A DNA stretch of 64,000 nucleotides, from assembly GCA_037447655.1 (NCBI GenBank), contig JBBHKE010002952.1:1-64000 (forward strand), in the 5' to 3' direction. The DNA comes from Zygnema cylindricum. Its lineage: Eukaryota; Streptophyta; Zygnematophyceae; Zygnematales; Zygnemataceae. The notes beneath the pieces are model-generated. The model was given only the letters and a program-made list of their open reading frames with translations, had not been told where the DNA came from and did no database searches. Shown piece by piece: positions 12,364 through 22,748 of this stretch. Made by a program: the position numbers and the translations under genes. Positions within the stretch are counted from its first letter, which is position 1; every line of letters begins with the position of its first letter.

Positions 12364-12536
12364 GTTAGAGGAGTTAGAAGTGAGAGTGTTTTGAGGGTGT
12401 GAGAAAATTATGTAAGAAATGTTTTCCGTGGAATATATTGGCTTCCATGGGGTTATCTTTCTCTTGTGTGTGTTTTATCGTTTATGCTTCCGCTTGCATT
12501 TGCACTCAGTTTAATTTTATTGTAAAGATCCTATCA
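12364..12536 (+). repeat. Truncated 5' LTR of element E
   Basis: The last 173 bp match the 3' LTR end at about 16178-16350 and terminate in CTATCA, directly before the primer binding site. Confidence 0.85.
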
Positions 12537-12538
12537 AG

Positions 12539-12550
12539 TGGTATCAGAGC
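12539..12550 (+). promoter_or_regulatory. Primer binding site of E (3' end of tRNA-iMet)
   Basis: TGGTATCAGAGC is the exact complement of the 3' end of plant-type initiator tRNA-Met including CCA. It sits two bases after the LTR end, as in typical plant LTR retrotransposons. Confidence 0.92.
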
Positions 12551-12609
12551 GGGATGTAGTGCTCCATGAGTGTTAGGATGATGAAAAGATGGAATGAAGG
12601 AAGGACGAT

Positions 12610-12885
12610 TTGTCGTTATTCAAGCTTAGAGGGGCTCAATTTGAGGCGGCCCTTCCTACTCGTCCTTTTGGCCAATATAGATTCAGAGGTGAAAGAAGTT
12701 CAGAGGAGGTGTTGTGTGACTTATTCTACAAGTTTACCCTTTATGTCGATGTGAAAATTCAGATTGAGATGGGAGGAAGAAAAGGCTTTTGTCCTTTGAA
12801 GAGTGAACCGGATCTCGATCCGGATGGAGGTGATTTTTATTTTGAATTCGAAAAAGAAGAATTCCGAAGTAGTCGAAGAAGGTGA
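12610..12885 (+). CDS. Short gag-like or hypothetical frame of element E
   Basis: This 91-codon frame begins 60 bp after the primer site with S-L-F-K-L-R-G-A-Q-F and ends Arg-rich. An overlapping frame (12803-13033) is a Glu/Lys-rich, highly charged peptide. The position fits gag, but no zinc knuckle or capsid signature is seen. It may be non-coding. Confidence 0.25.
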   Translation: MSLFKLRGAQFEAALPTRPFGQYRFRGERSSEEVLCDLFYKFTLYVDVKIQIEMGGRKGFCPLKSEPDLDPDGGDFYFEFEKEEFRSSRRR

Positions 12886-13537
12886 AGAAGAGAAGAGTGA
12901 ATTAAAAACCGAAGAGAGGAGTGAAGAAAAATGTGATGAGAAGTGTATTAAGAAGAGTGATTTGATGAGAGAGAAGAAGAGTATAAAAAAGAGTGAAGAG
13001 AAGAAGATAAAGTTTTTTATGGAGGAGAAATGAAGTTGCCGATGTGGTATATTGATTGAGGTGTAAAGGAGTGGTTTATGAAGATGAAAGTAAATGCGTC
13101 GTCGTGAGTTGAAAATGAAGCTCGACGTTTTGAATATCTATTTTTGAGGGAATTTTATTTCGTACCTTTGTACGTTTATTTATTGAAGAAGTGGATCGAG
13201 GTGAATCGAGGTGAATGGTGTGGCGATTACCTATATCGCCTAACAGTTTGGAGGAAGAGGAGGAGTTCCGTGTTGGAACAAAAATTGGTATCTTTACCGG
13301 ATGATTTGGTCATTTTATGAAAAAGAGGAAGAAGAAGTGACGTTCCGTTTTGGAACGAGAACGGTAATTTCACGGCTGTTTCGGTCGCTTTTTGACGTTG
13401 TCAAATGCCGAACTTCTGTGTTGTCGTTATGTTTTTTACTCCGTTGGTACCTTTTTGGTTCAACATTGGAATGTGGTGTAATATTGAAATGAAGTTTTGT
13501 ACGGTGATCTGTTCGATTGTTACAGTTAAGCCTAAAA

Positions 13538-13654
13538 TGGTGCGGCGATTACCTAAATCATCATGTGGATTATTACTGGTGCAACGGTTACCTAAATCGC
13601 TCTGTGGATTCTTAATGGTGCGGCGGTTACCTAAATCACTACGTGAATTATTCT
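13538..13654 (+). repeat. 39-bp tandem repeat, three units
   Basis: Units begin TGGTGCGGCG at 13538, TGGTGCAACG at 13577 and TGGTGCGGCG at 13616. The period is divisible by three and, in one frame, gives a 13-residue repeat (V-R-R-L-P-K-S...). A fourth related motif (GTGTGGCGATTACCTA) lies at about 13218. Confidence 0.85.
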
Positions 13655-14344
13655 TGGTCGTTGAGATCTGGAGTTGACGTATTTGTAGAAGGAGGAGTGG
13701 TAGTACGAGGCGTTAATGCCTCTTATACTTTAGAGTTTGTGGATATTACTTTGCAGGTTATTTTGGCGGCTGTTTTTTTTTTTGTCGTCGTCAGATTTTG
13801 TCGTTCGCAGAGTTATTCGAAATCCGTTTACGCTGATCTTCTCGTACCTTATGGTACCATGTGGTTGTGAATCTGCTTTCAGTTGAAGAAGAAATTATTC
13901 TTCAACAATTTTAGGGAATTGATCATGACAGTGACTGTTTTGGTTGCGGACAGTCACTTACGTCATTTTGTCAAAAAACGTACGTTTGAAGTACACATTG
14001 GTACAAATAAAGTACCGTTGAGTATAAATTTGACGGTCAATCGGTTGGACATCTTTGAATTTCATAATATTGTTTCAACCGCTTAAAATTTTGCCGCGCT
14101 TGCGAACATCGACCGTCATAATAAAATTAGCAATTCACACGGCCGGCGAGCGTTTACGGTAACAAAACTGCGGCGACCACATGTAAATAAAATGGTTGTA
14201 GACAGTAACTTTTTGTCGTTATGTGAGCTCCACGATGAGACACTTAGCCGCAAAATTGAAATTGAATCGTCTAAGTGTTACATTGAACTTAGACGCAAAG
14301 TGAAACGAACCTATTGAAACTGAAAGCACTATAGGTCTCGTACG

Positions 14345-14926
14345 GAAATATTCTAACGCACGAAACGAAATAAACTTTTATAATAAAACGAACCGGCGTA
14401 AAAATATCATTTGAAATTAAATGAAAAAATGAGCGTCGTCACGCGCGACGAAATCGAGCCACGCTATTTACCAATCAACATAATACATTGACAAGATCGT
14501 AGCAAGATCGGTCGTACAAAGGTATTGCCGCTTTGTTGTACACATAAATTACTTCCGCGGACGAAAAAATCGCGTCACGCTTCGCGAACCAACATTTCCT
14601 CGCAATCGACCAGCGTGCGACTCGAACAAATGAATACCGGTCGGCGCTCGCACCAAACCGAACCGACACAAAAGTACAGTACCGAACGAAACAAAACATA
14701 ACTAACGCGATCCGAGCAAAAATTTGACTGCACGATTTCGGCCGACGCCGATTCGCCCAATATCCTAACATTTCGCTGTCAATGTAAGTATGTTGATTCG
14801 TAAATAGCGTGGCTCGATTTTGTCGCGCGTGACGACGCTCATTTTTTCATTTAATTTCAAATGATATTTTTACGCCGGTTCGTTTTATTATAAAAGTTTA
14901 TTTCGTTTCGTGCGTTAGAATATTTC
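14345..14926. repeat. 580-bp palindromic (foldback) sequence within E
   Basis: The left arm (14345-14494) and right arm (14777-14926) are near-perfect inverted repeats of about 150 bp around a 282-bp spacer. Both arms contain GAAATATTCTAACGCACG at the outer end and ACGCTATTTAC with AATCAACATA at the inner end. No transposase-like frame is inside. A nested foldback/MITE insertion or an inverted duplication are both possible. Confidence 0.88.
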
Positions 14927-15159
14927 TACGGGGGCTACGGCATTTGGAGCTGATTGGAGTTTTCGAGGATTCTGTTGAAGGATTATTTGATTTGGCATTT
15001 ATGACAAAATCGCGTGGAGGAATTATTGTTTCTTACGTCAGACATTTGATGTTTTGTTTCGCACGTTAAATTTGTCGTTTTTATTATGTCTCATGGTGTT
15101 TTACAGAGGGGAGTCTTAAGTCGCGATTGGAGTAATGACAACAAGTTTGAGAGGGGGAT

Positions 15160-16350
15160 TGTTAGATTCAAATTTGTAATCGGCCGTCGCGTGTCTGTCT
15201 CGCGGCCGTCCAATTTGTCTTTTGTTGTTAAATGTAAGATTGTTTACGTTGTTTTGGAGTTGAGGTGGCAGTTTGACAATTCTCACATTGAGAGGGGGAT
15301 TGCTAGGTTTTACATTGTGGGATTTGTCGTTAGCGTCGGCTGTCAATTTATGTCTTGTTTAAGTGTTGATTTTGTTCGTCAGAGTTATGTGTCTTGTCTT
15401 ACTCGAAGTGTTTGTACGGTGAGATAAGGTCATTGTTCAGTTATGTGTCGTAGTGATCATAGTGTTCTTTGTTATGAGGTTGTACTATTTCGTAGTAAGT
15501 TGCCGGCGAGCGTTTTGCGCACCGCGTCTGATTGGTTAAGTTTGTACTTTGGTACTTGAGGAACGCTTGAGGTCTTGACGTTTCATTTTGAGAGAGCGGG
15601 CGTCCGCGAGAATTGACGAAGTTTCGCGTCGCGACGCACGATTCTATTTCGGTTCAATGTGGAGATTTGTCCTTTCGGTTGCGGCGTACATTTCTACGGC
15701 CGAGATCGTTTCACTTTGTCGTGGAGTTTTCTACTTGACGTTCGCGTACGTTTTGATTGTGTACGGAAAGCAATGATGTTTCGAGGTGACTACGTACTTT
15801 ATTCTGTGTGATCATTTGTGCGTTTCTCGTTTGACCAGTGCGCAGTTTACGCACGCGATACTTTTGAAGATTATGTTTGGTGTCGTGATACTTATTCCGA
15901 TTGTGTTTTGCCTTGCTCAAGTCTTTTGTAGTTGACTATGTTTCAAGTGTACTTTCGGTACTTTATTGTGTTACGTATTTGTGTGGTTTGATTGGGTAGC
16001 GCTTAGTGCATATTATATGTACCACCGGTTGGTATTGTTACGTGACATTTGAAGGAGTATATTGAGGCGTAGTGAGAGAGAAGTTTATATCAATCAGTCA
16101 ATCAATCTATGTAGGGAGTTTGAAAGATGTGTGGTGCTTTGTGGTGTTTCTTAAGGAGAGAGAGGAATGGAATGAGCTTTAGAGGAGTTAGAAGTGAGAG
16201 TGTTTTGAGGGTGTGAGAAAATTATGTAAGAAAAGTTCTTCGTGGAATATATTGGCTTCCACGGGGTAATTTTTCTCTTGTGTGTGTTTCATCGTTTATG
16301 CTTCCGCTTGCAATTGCACTCAGTTTTATATTATTGTAAAGATCCTATCA
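15160..16350 (+). repeat. 3' LTR of element E
   Basis: The end (CTATCA) is fixed by comparison with the 5' copy. The start is uncertain: TGTTAG directly after GAGAGGGGGAT at 15160, or TGCTAG after the same motif at 15301. Only the last roughly 420 bp can be compared with other copies. The right flank (GGGAGGTGG) returns to the purine array. Confidence 0.65.
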
Positions 16351-16486
16351 GGGAGGTGGATAGGGAGGGGAGAGGGATGTAGCCAGGGGGAAGGCAGCGA
16401 AGGAGGAAAGGAAGGGAGAAAAGGGAGGTCAGGAGAGAGTGTGGAGAGAGGTGGTTGAGAGAGAGGCAAGGGGAGAGGGAAAGAAA

Positions 16487-17374
16487 TGAAACCGGGTGTT
16501 ATTGTCAGTGAAATTTTTGGGTCAGGGGAGGATGATCCTATGACACTGATACCTTACTTACTGACAGATAGTGGGAAGTTTAATATATTTCATGAACTGT
16601 ATCCGTCCGGATATTGCTATAGCAGTTGGGGTAGTGAGCAGAAGTCTAAAGAATCCGGGGGAATCTGACCGTGATGTAGGAAAAAGAGTTTTAAGATATT
16701 TGGCAGGAACCAAAAACCTCAAACTCACACTAGGCGGGGAAGAAGTGAAGCTGCAAACATGGAGTGATGCAAGCTATGGCAACATGCCAAGTCGAAAATC
16801 CACCACGCGATTCGTTCTGCAAATTGGGAACGAGACTTGCTGTTGGAGCAGCAAACTTCAAAAGGTCACGGCACAATCGACGATGGAGTCAGAATATATG
16901 GCAACGAGCTCGACCCTCAAAGAACTCCTATGGGCGAAATCTATGTTGCAAGAATTGGGATACATTCAGGTTAATCCGCAGGTGATCTGGTGTGATAACC
17001 ACGCTGCCAGTGCCATTGTTTCTAACCCAAGTCACCACTTCAAAAGCAAACACATAGATGTAAGATTACACTTTGTAAGGGAAAAAGCGTTTTCTGGAGT
17101 GATTAAATTATGCTATTTGCCAGATGCTAAAATGGTTGCTGATATGCTCACTAAAGCTCTTCCTGCTCCCAAGCTGAAGTACTGTTGGGACGCAGTGGGA
17201 TAAAGTGAATAGCTGAGTTGCTGCACTGCTATACTTTCATGCTGCGCTAGTCCAATAACGGGAATGTAGTGGGACTAGGTGACTTGCTAAAATTGCTACA
17301 TTGCTATGCTGCGATGCTGCGCTAGTTTGACATTGAAGCTGCGTTGGCATACTGAGTCTAAAACTCTAGGGGAG
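16487..17374 (+). mobile_element. 3' internal fragment of a family-A copia element
   Basis: The sequence begins abruptly in purine-rich DNA within the RT/RNase H region (compare 29041) and runs to the polypurine tract CTAGGGGAG just before the LTR at 17375. It shares that LTR with the downstream full element, a tandem arrangement that LTR-LTR recombination would produce. Confidence 0.85.
16571..17203 (+). CDS. Ty1/copia RNase H fragment
   Basis: An uninterrupted 210-codon frame. It opens with a copia RT-connection motif (G-S-L-I-Y-F-M-N-C, R-P-D-I-A). RNase H follows with catalytic residues in T-W-S-D-A-S-Y-G, T-M-E-S-E-Y-M-A and W-C-D-N. It ends after K-H-I-D-V-R and M-L-T-K-A-L-P. The frame is better preserved than the homologous segment at 29144-29763, which has stops. 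It lacks the rest of RT and the 5' genes, so it is a fragment and not a working gene. Confidence 0.85.
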   Translation: MGSLIYFMNCIRPDIAIAVGVVSRSLKNPGESDRDVGKRVLRYLAGTKNLKLTLGGEEVKLQTWSDASYGNMPSRKSTTRFVLQIGNETCCWSSKLQKVTAQSTMESEYMATSSTLKELLWAKSMLQELGYIQVNPQVIWCDNHAASAIVSNPSHHFKSKHIDVRLHFVREKAFSGVIKLCYLPDAKMVADMLTKALPAPKLKYCWDAVG

Positions 17375-18369
17375 TGTTGTTTTTGGAAAGCTTTAAGTCT
17401 CAACAAATTTATAGGACGATGGAAAAAAAGATTTATAGGGACACGCGTCGTCACTTGAAGCACAGTGCAGGTTTTTGAATGGTATCGACAACGCAGTTGT
17501 GACGCAGATGGAAAAGCGCAGCTGCGGTTGTTTTTTGATATAGTCTGTACGTACGAACGCTGCCTGCGACGCAACAAGACAAACGCAACTGCTGATATTT
17601 TGGTATAAGACAACGCAATTGCTACGCAACAAGACAAACGCAGCTGCTACGCAACAAGACAAACGCAGCTGCGGCGGTTTTTGGTATGGGAGAGCGCAGC
17701 TGCTACGAAGCTGCAAATATTTGAATAAGATCAAGAATCAGACTGCGCTGCTATGGTTAATATGAATCAAGTCAACGGACCAGATTCATAAGAGAATAAA
17801 TAAGTGACTCAACAGCTGGATGGACATACCCAGACAATTGTCACTAAGCCAAGCGACAAGTATTTGAACAAATCACCTGTATAGGATTCTCAGTTATATT
17901 GATTGTATAGTGATAGATTAGTTTTAGCGTGATTAGGAGCACTTAGTCCTTAAAGGCAGTTTAGTTGTTTTAAACATATCTTTTAGGAACACTTGTATCG
18001 GTCGTATAGCACTATGTAGTAGGACAATTGAGTGAAGAGTATAAGACTTAGGACGTAGAACATTTTATGTATCTAGACTTCCAGACTGTGTAATCTACAG
18101 ATTTTTTTTGGGAAACTTATGAGTTGCATATCTTGGTGTATGTTGGATCAATTGTGCTGAAACTTTGGGAGTTGTTAGATTTGGTGAAACACTATACTAT
18201 GGTATAATTTGAAGCAGTTTTGACCTTTGTATCAACCTTACTAAGCTATAAAAGGCAGCTGTTTGATAGGATTCTTGGTAAGCTTCTGTGGTAAAATATG
18301 TCTACTTCTACTACTACTGCTGATATTTCACCTGGAGGTTTCACCTACTCCACTGGTCCTAGTTAAACA
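17375..18369 (+). repeat. 5' LTR of element A
   Basis: It starts TGTTGTTTTTGG after the polypurine tract and ends TTAAACA directly before GGTTATGGGCC. It aligns with the 3' LTR at 29927-30840. The left part carries several diverged copies of a CAACAAGACAAACGCAGCTG unit (about 17550-17700). Near the right end ATGTCTACTTCTACTACTAC encodes the LTR-borne start of gag, but this copy has a stop before the LTR end. Confidence 0.85.
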
Positions 18370-18380
18370 GGTTATGGGCC
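18370..18380 (+). promoter_or_regulatory. Primer binding site of A (tRNA-iMet anticodon arm)
   Basis: GGTTATGGGCC is complementary to the anticodon arm of initiator tRNA-Met over 11 bases, not to its 3' end. It lies directly after the LTR and contains the ATG of the conserved gag motif. Confidence 0.75.
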
Positions 18381-19147
18381 TGTCATCAAGAATTTCTATC
18401 TTCTCGAGGGAAAAGTACGCTTATTGGGCGGATATGGTGGAGACACACTTCGAAAATGTTAACCATTTGGATATTTTGGATGGTTCAATGGCGGAAACAG
18501 ATCCGTCTTGGTCAAAGAAAAATTCGCAAGCGCGGTCGATTTTAAAATTCTGTATCTCAGAAGAATTGGCTATGTCACAGATAAGAATGAAAAAGGCGAT
18601 CGATATCTAGAAATCTCTCAAGAGTGATTTTGAAAAGGCTAATGTTCAAGAAGAACTATTTCTTGCTGGACAAATTTGGGACTACAAATACACGAGTGGC
18701 ACAATGGCAGAATATTGTAACAAATTTCGAATACTAATAGATTCTCATGCTTGTGCGGGTGGATCTTTTCCTCAACTTTAGCAGGCTGCTTTGCTAATGA
18801 GGGGTCTTCCTAATACTATGAAAGCAGCGTCTGATAGGCTAAAGCAGAAAGATAAAGCTAGCTGGACACTACAGTTAGCTGTTAATCTGATATTTGAAGA
18901 GGAAGCAGATTCTAAAATTCTTGATGGTGAAAACCAATTAGAGGCAATTAACAAAGAATTTGACAGAAAAGCTTCGTTTAATCAGCAGAGAAATCACTTT
19001 AATCACAATCAGATTCGGTTTAGACAGTTAAATCAAAGAGGAAATAGACAATCTTTCAATGCTTGTTTTTATTGTGATGAAAAAGGTCATGGATACAAAT
19101 TATGTCCTAAGCTTAAGAAAGCTAATGAAACAGGTCTATTTATATAG
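18374..19147 (+). pseudogene. Gag of element A (broken)
   Basis: The conserved start M-G-L-S-S-R-I-S-I-F lies in the primer site. The frame is broken by TAG at about 18608 and again near 18780. The C-terminal third (from about 18791) is open and carries a CCHC zinc knuckle, C-F-Y-C-D-E-K-G-H-G-Y-K-L-C (CX2CX4HX4C), which would bind the packaged RNA. The frame ends at TAG 19145-19147. Confidence 0.8.
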
Positions 19148-19878
19148 GCCTGGATGGCAGTAGAGCCAGTTTCATCAAGGCTTCACGGGATCATCACAAC
19201 GAGGAATTGCACTATTCTCGGCGTCTTCATCTCATCACGACGAGTCTCTTTCACTCTTTAACGAGGAGGATGATGATCTATTTGCTATGGCAACAGCGAT
19301 GGAGGGTGCGAAAGACAATGGATGGATAATGGACACGGGAGCGTCGACCCATGTGTGCTAGAACAAGGCAGCTTTCAAAAATCTGAAATCAACACCAGAG
19401 AAAAATGTCTACTATGCATGTGGAATGAGTGTGCAAACTCAGGCTGTAGGGGATGTCTCCTTGCTAGTTGATGTAGAAGGCAAGGCAGTTGAGAGAACTC
19501 TTCATAATGTTCTCTATGTCCGTGATTTTAAGAAATATTTGTTCTCAACTTCTTTGGTAGAAAGTAAAGGGTTTGAGGTCAATGTGAAACATGGCAAGCG
19601 CGTTGTTAGCAAGAATGGGAAAATTGCAGTTACAGGACTTAGAGATGCCAGTAAAATGTATTGAATCGATATGCCCGATAAAAAAGAAAATGATGTTTTG
19701 TATTCTGGTGCATTATCCTCAGATGAGCTGTAGCATAAAAGATTAGGCCATGTGTACTATGATAGTATGAAAAAGATGGTCAATGCTGGTAAAATAGAAG
19801 GAGTCACTGTGTCAAACCAGTCACCTACAACGTGTGATGGATGTGCACTAGGAAAAATACACAGATTACCGTTTCCTC
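19148..19878 (+). pseudogene. Protease and GAG-pre-integrase region of element A
   Basis: The protease active site is seen as W-I-M-D-T-G-A-S-T-H-V-C near 19320, followed by a stop in place of the next codon. The zinc-binding start of integrase (H-K-R-L-G-H-V, then C-D-G-C-A-L-G-K-I-H-R-L-P-F-P) reaches to 19878, where a solo LTR interrupts it. Further stops occur near 19660 and 19730. Confidence 0.8.
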
Positions 19879-20842
19879 TGTTGGTTTCAAAGTTTTATCC
19901 TCAGTAGATAAGGCTGGGAGGGGAAGTTTATAACTTAGTATATTTTTTTTGGGGCTTTGAAGCTCTAATACTTACCTTGTATAGTGTGACAGTGGATGAG
20001 TAACTTTGGAGTGTAGTGTACAGCCTGATAGACACGCGTCAGGATGAGGAGCAATACAGAAAAGGCGGAATGAATCTTGACGCATGTAACACATCGAACG
20101 AAGACAAACCGGTGCATCGGACGGACGAAAAAAAATAACGGACATATGGGAAAACAAGTGTGAAGAATTAATACAGGATGTTGATTTGAACTGAACTAAC
20201 GGTTAGGATTTGAGTGTGGACCACAGGTGACGAAGTACTCAATAAGCACTCCAAATATTCGTTCAAGATTAACCACAGCCGGTTGGACTTATTTGACTTC
20301 TGCAGCAGCAACATTGTGTGTACGGCCCCAAATGAAGAAAACCTGAACAAATGGTTTCTGGAGTTTAGTGAATTTAAATTTAGTGTGACACTGCTTGATT
20401 TAGGTTAGTGGCAAAACGGGATTTTTTGGAAGTACATTAGGTACTCTGTCGTACTATAGTACAGTACGACTATTCAGATACTACAATCTGATTGGTCAAA
20501 AGGATAAATAGATAGACACTCAGTGTATAAATGTTGAGGACTTATAAATATTTTGTTAACTAGTTTTGAGATAATGCAAATCTGAATGCAGTTTTTGTGA
20601 AACTTGCAGATGTCATATCTTATGGTGTACTAGTTCAATTCTGCTGTAATTTTGGGAATTGACAATGTGTATGCTGGTGATATTCTTTGCTGAATTTGGT
20701 GTAATTTGTACTTGTGGATCAGGTTTTATAATGAGTGAAACATCAGTGTTTGATTGGTTTCTTGGTTAGCTTCTGTGTAAGTTATGTCTACTTCTACCAA
20801 TACTGCTGCAGCTCCACCTGTACCGGTAGTCATAGAACAACA
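19879..20842 (+). mobile_element. Solo A-type LTR, target duplication TCCTC
   Basis: It begins TGTTGGTTTCAAAG and ends ATAGAACAACA, like the 3' LTR of A, and is flanked by TCCTC at 19874-19878 and 20843-20847. It interrupts the integrase of A between L-P-F-P and the following codons. Near its end ATGTCTACTTCTACC keeps an open frame to the LTR terminus. A cluster of five GTAC motifs lies at about 20432-20470. Confidence 0.9.
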
Positions 20843-20935
20843 TCCTCAAGAGTTTGAACATAGGTCTACTAAACTTTTGCAACTCATTCATTCTGATGTT
20901 TTCGGCCCTGCAAAGGTACCATCTGCCGATGGATG
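20843..20935 (+). pseudogene. Integrase segment of element A between two insertions
   Basis: Encodes L-I-H-S-D-V-F-G-P-A-K-V-P-S-A-D-G, including the first catalytic Asp (H-S-D). The frame continues at 27141 after element B. The left end carries the TCCTC duplication and the right end the GGATG duplication. Confidence 0.85.
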
Positions 20936-21827
20936 TGAAATTCTGTGGTCTCCATTGACCCACAGAATGAGCAGCCTATGTAAAGCCTCTAGGATAATAT
21001 TTGCCCCTTCTACTTTCCCGCTGAATAAGAGCCACCCAGGCACACAAATATTCTGACCACTCTCACCCTTGTGAGGACAAGACTCCCCTGAGTCAAACGC
21101 AAAAAGAATCACTGAATTTGCTCACCCGAGCAGTAAGTTATGGCTGGTCAAAGATGACCATTATAGTTACAAGCTCTCTTAGAGAGAGAGGTACCTAAAT
21201 ATTACTAAGTCTCGGTCTGCCTACTCACGACTACCTACTATTAAACCCTAGTCCAATAGGAACACTATAAAGTACAAGAAGGTACAATGGGCGATGTACT
21301 TATTGTACAACCATTGTACGACAAGGTCTACAAGGTGACACCTGTCATATCGGAAGCCATGGTTCCTCCTCCCATCTTCTCCGGTATCAAATAATGTGGC
21401 GCCACGTGGCACCGCGTGACACTATATCCGTATGCCGCCAAAAAGCTCACTTCGCGTGGCGGCTATAATGCCGGCCGTCCGATCAAAACATATTTTACAC
21501 GGTTCAGATTCGCGTACATGCAGAAATTGCTCCTTTTGGTTAGTCTGTTGTTAATTAGCTGTTTCGTTAATATTTATATATTTATGAAACCCGTCACGTG
21601 TATCGTTTCGTAACGCCTTAATGGTTAAGGCGTTAGGCTATAAAGAATCTAGAGGTCATAGGTTCAAATCTAGACCTAGGCATCATTTTAGCCAAAAATA
21701 CCATTGACTGCAAAAACTGCCACTTTCTAAATATATCGGCAGCCATGGCGCGCCTTTGATCCTTACTCTCTTTCTTTAAAACAAAAATAAAATAGAGAAG
21801 TGAACTATTAATTACCTCTTTTCAACA
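20936..21827 (-). repeat. 3' LTR of element B
   Basis: TG...CA borders and 892 bp. It contains a GTAC cluster (about 21271-21332) and a plus-strand tRNA-like module at 21611-21682. The polypurine tract complement CTCCCCCTAA follows at 21828. Confidence 0.93.
21611..21682 (+). other. tRNA-like module in LTR of B (antisense to element)
   Basis: The segment is 72 nt. It has a D-arm/A-box-like CTTAATGGTTAAGGC, a B-box-like GGTTCAAATCT, and complementary ends GCCT/AGGC. The T stem is imperfect, so it is unlikely to be a working tRNA. The same module is in the other B LTR at 26924-26995. Confidence 0.6.
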
Positions 21828-21837
21828 CTCCCCCTAA
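21828..21837 (-). other. Polypurine tract of element B
   Basis: The minus strand reads TTAGGGGGAG immediately before the 3' LTR, the expected primer site for plus-strand DNA synthesis. Confidence 0.85.
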
Positions 21838-21840
21838 TTC

Positions 21841-22748
21841 CTAGTCACTTTTCAATTTTAATCCACAGTTTTCTCTGCAATAAATCAACTTAGGGGAAGG
21901 CACTGCTTTTGTCATCATGTCTGCAATCATTTCTCTATCAGTTTTATGAACCAGTTTAATAATTTTATTTTCTACCTTGCTCTGACAAAGCTTAGTCTAA
22001 TATCCATATGCTTAGCTTTGAAGTGATGTTTCGGATTAGCTGCAATCGAGATAGCAGCTTGATTATCACAAAAAACATTTTGAGTTCCAGACTTCATGAA
22101 CCCAAGTTCTTCAAGAAGAGATTTAACCCATATTAATTCTTTGGTGGCAGCACAGGAAGCCATGTATTCAGCCTCCATAGTGGACTGAGCAACTACTTTT
22201 TGTTGCTTGCTACTCCAACAACATGCACCGGATCCAATTTGCAACACATATCCAGTCGTACACCTCCTTAAAGGCACATCTCCATAACTGGCATCACTCT
22301 AAGTGGTGATGTCAGTGTGCTCCCCTCCCAAATGCAACCATAATTCCCTTGTCTCCACCAGATACCTCATCACCCTTTTGGTAGCCTCCCAGTCTCTCTT
22401 TCTTGGTTCATTTAGATTTCTACTAAGAACACCTACAGCTACAGCTATATCCGGACGGGTACAGTTCATAAAATAAATTAAACTGCCTACAATCTGCCGA
22501 TAAGGGATATTTTCCATATATTTTCTTTCTATCTCATCCATCTCATCATTAATGATCAATATTCCTCCCGCTTCACTCCCCTCACTCACTTTCTTCAAAT
22601 CCATGGGAGTAGTACATCCGTTTGCTTTCTCCATTTGAAAAATTTCTAGCATATTACCGATTGCTTCTTTTTGAGTGAGTCTTATAATTCTATTCCCTCT
22701 ATCTCTCTCCATCTGAATTCCCAAAATGTACTTTGCTTCGCCAAGATC
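21841..22748 (-). pseudogene. RT C-terminus and RNase H of element B (broken)
   Basis: Frames 22724-22299 and 22277-21972 encode L-G-I-Q-M-E-R-D, N-C-T-R-P-D-I-A and then RNase H (S-D-A-S-Y-G-D, T-M-E-A-E-Y-M-A, F-C-D-N-Q-A-A). A TAG replaces the Trp of T-W-S-D. A one-base loss near 21980 shifts the frame before K-I-I-K-L. The tail ends at TAG 21843-21841. Confidence 0.85.

Larger units (their letters stand above)
12364..16350 (+). mobile_element. Element E, non-autonomous LTR retrotransposon
   Basis: Order: truncated 5' LTR, primer site, internal region, two polypurine-like motifs (GAGAGGGGGAT at about 15149-15159 and 15290-15300), 3' LTR. No protease, integrase, RT or RNase H motif is visible. 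The internal region has only short frames, so this is a LARD-like passenger that would need enzymes from another element. A 39-bp tandem repeat and a 580-bp palindrome lie inside it. Confidence 0.75.

Noticed and set aside
21611-21682. Genuine tRNA gene
   Set aside because: The T stem is poorly paired and the anticodon arm unclear; the module sits at the same place in every LTR copy, so it is part of the repeat.
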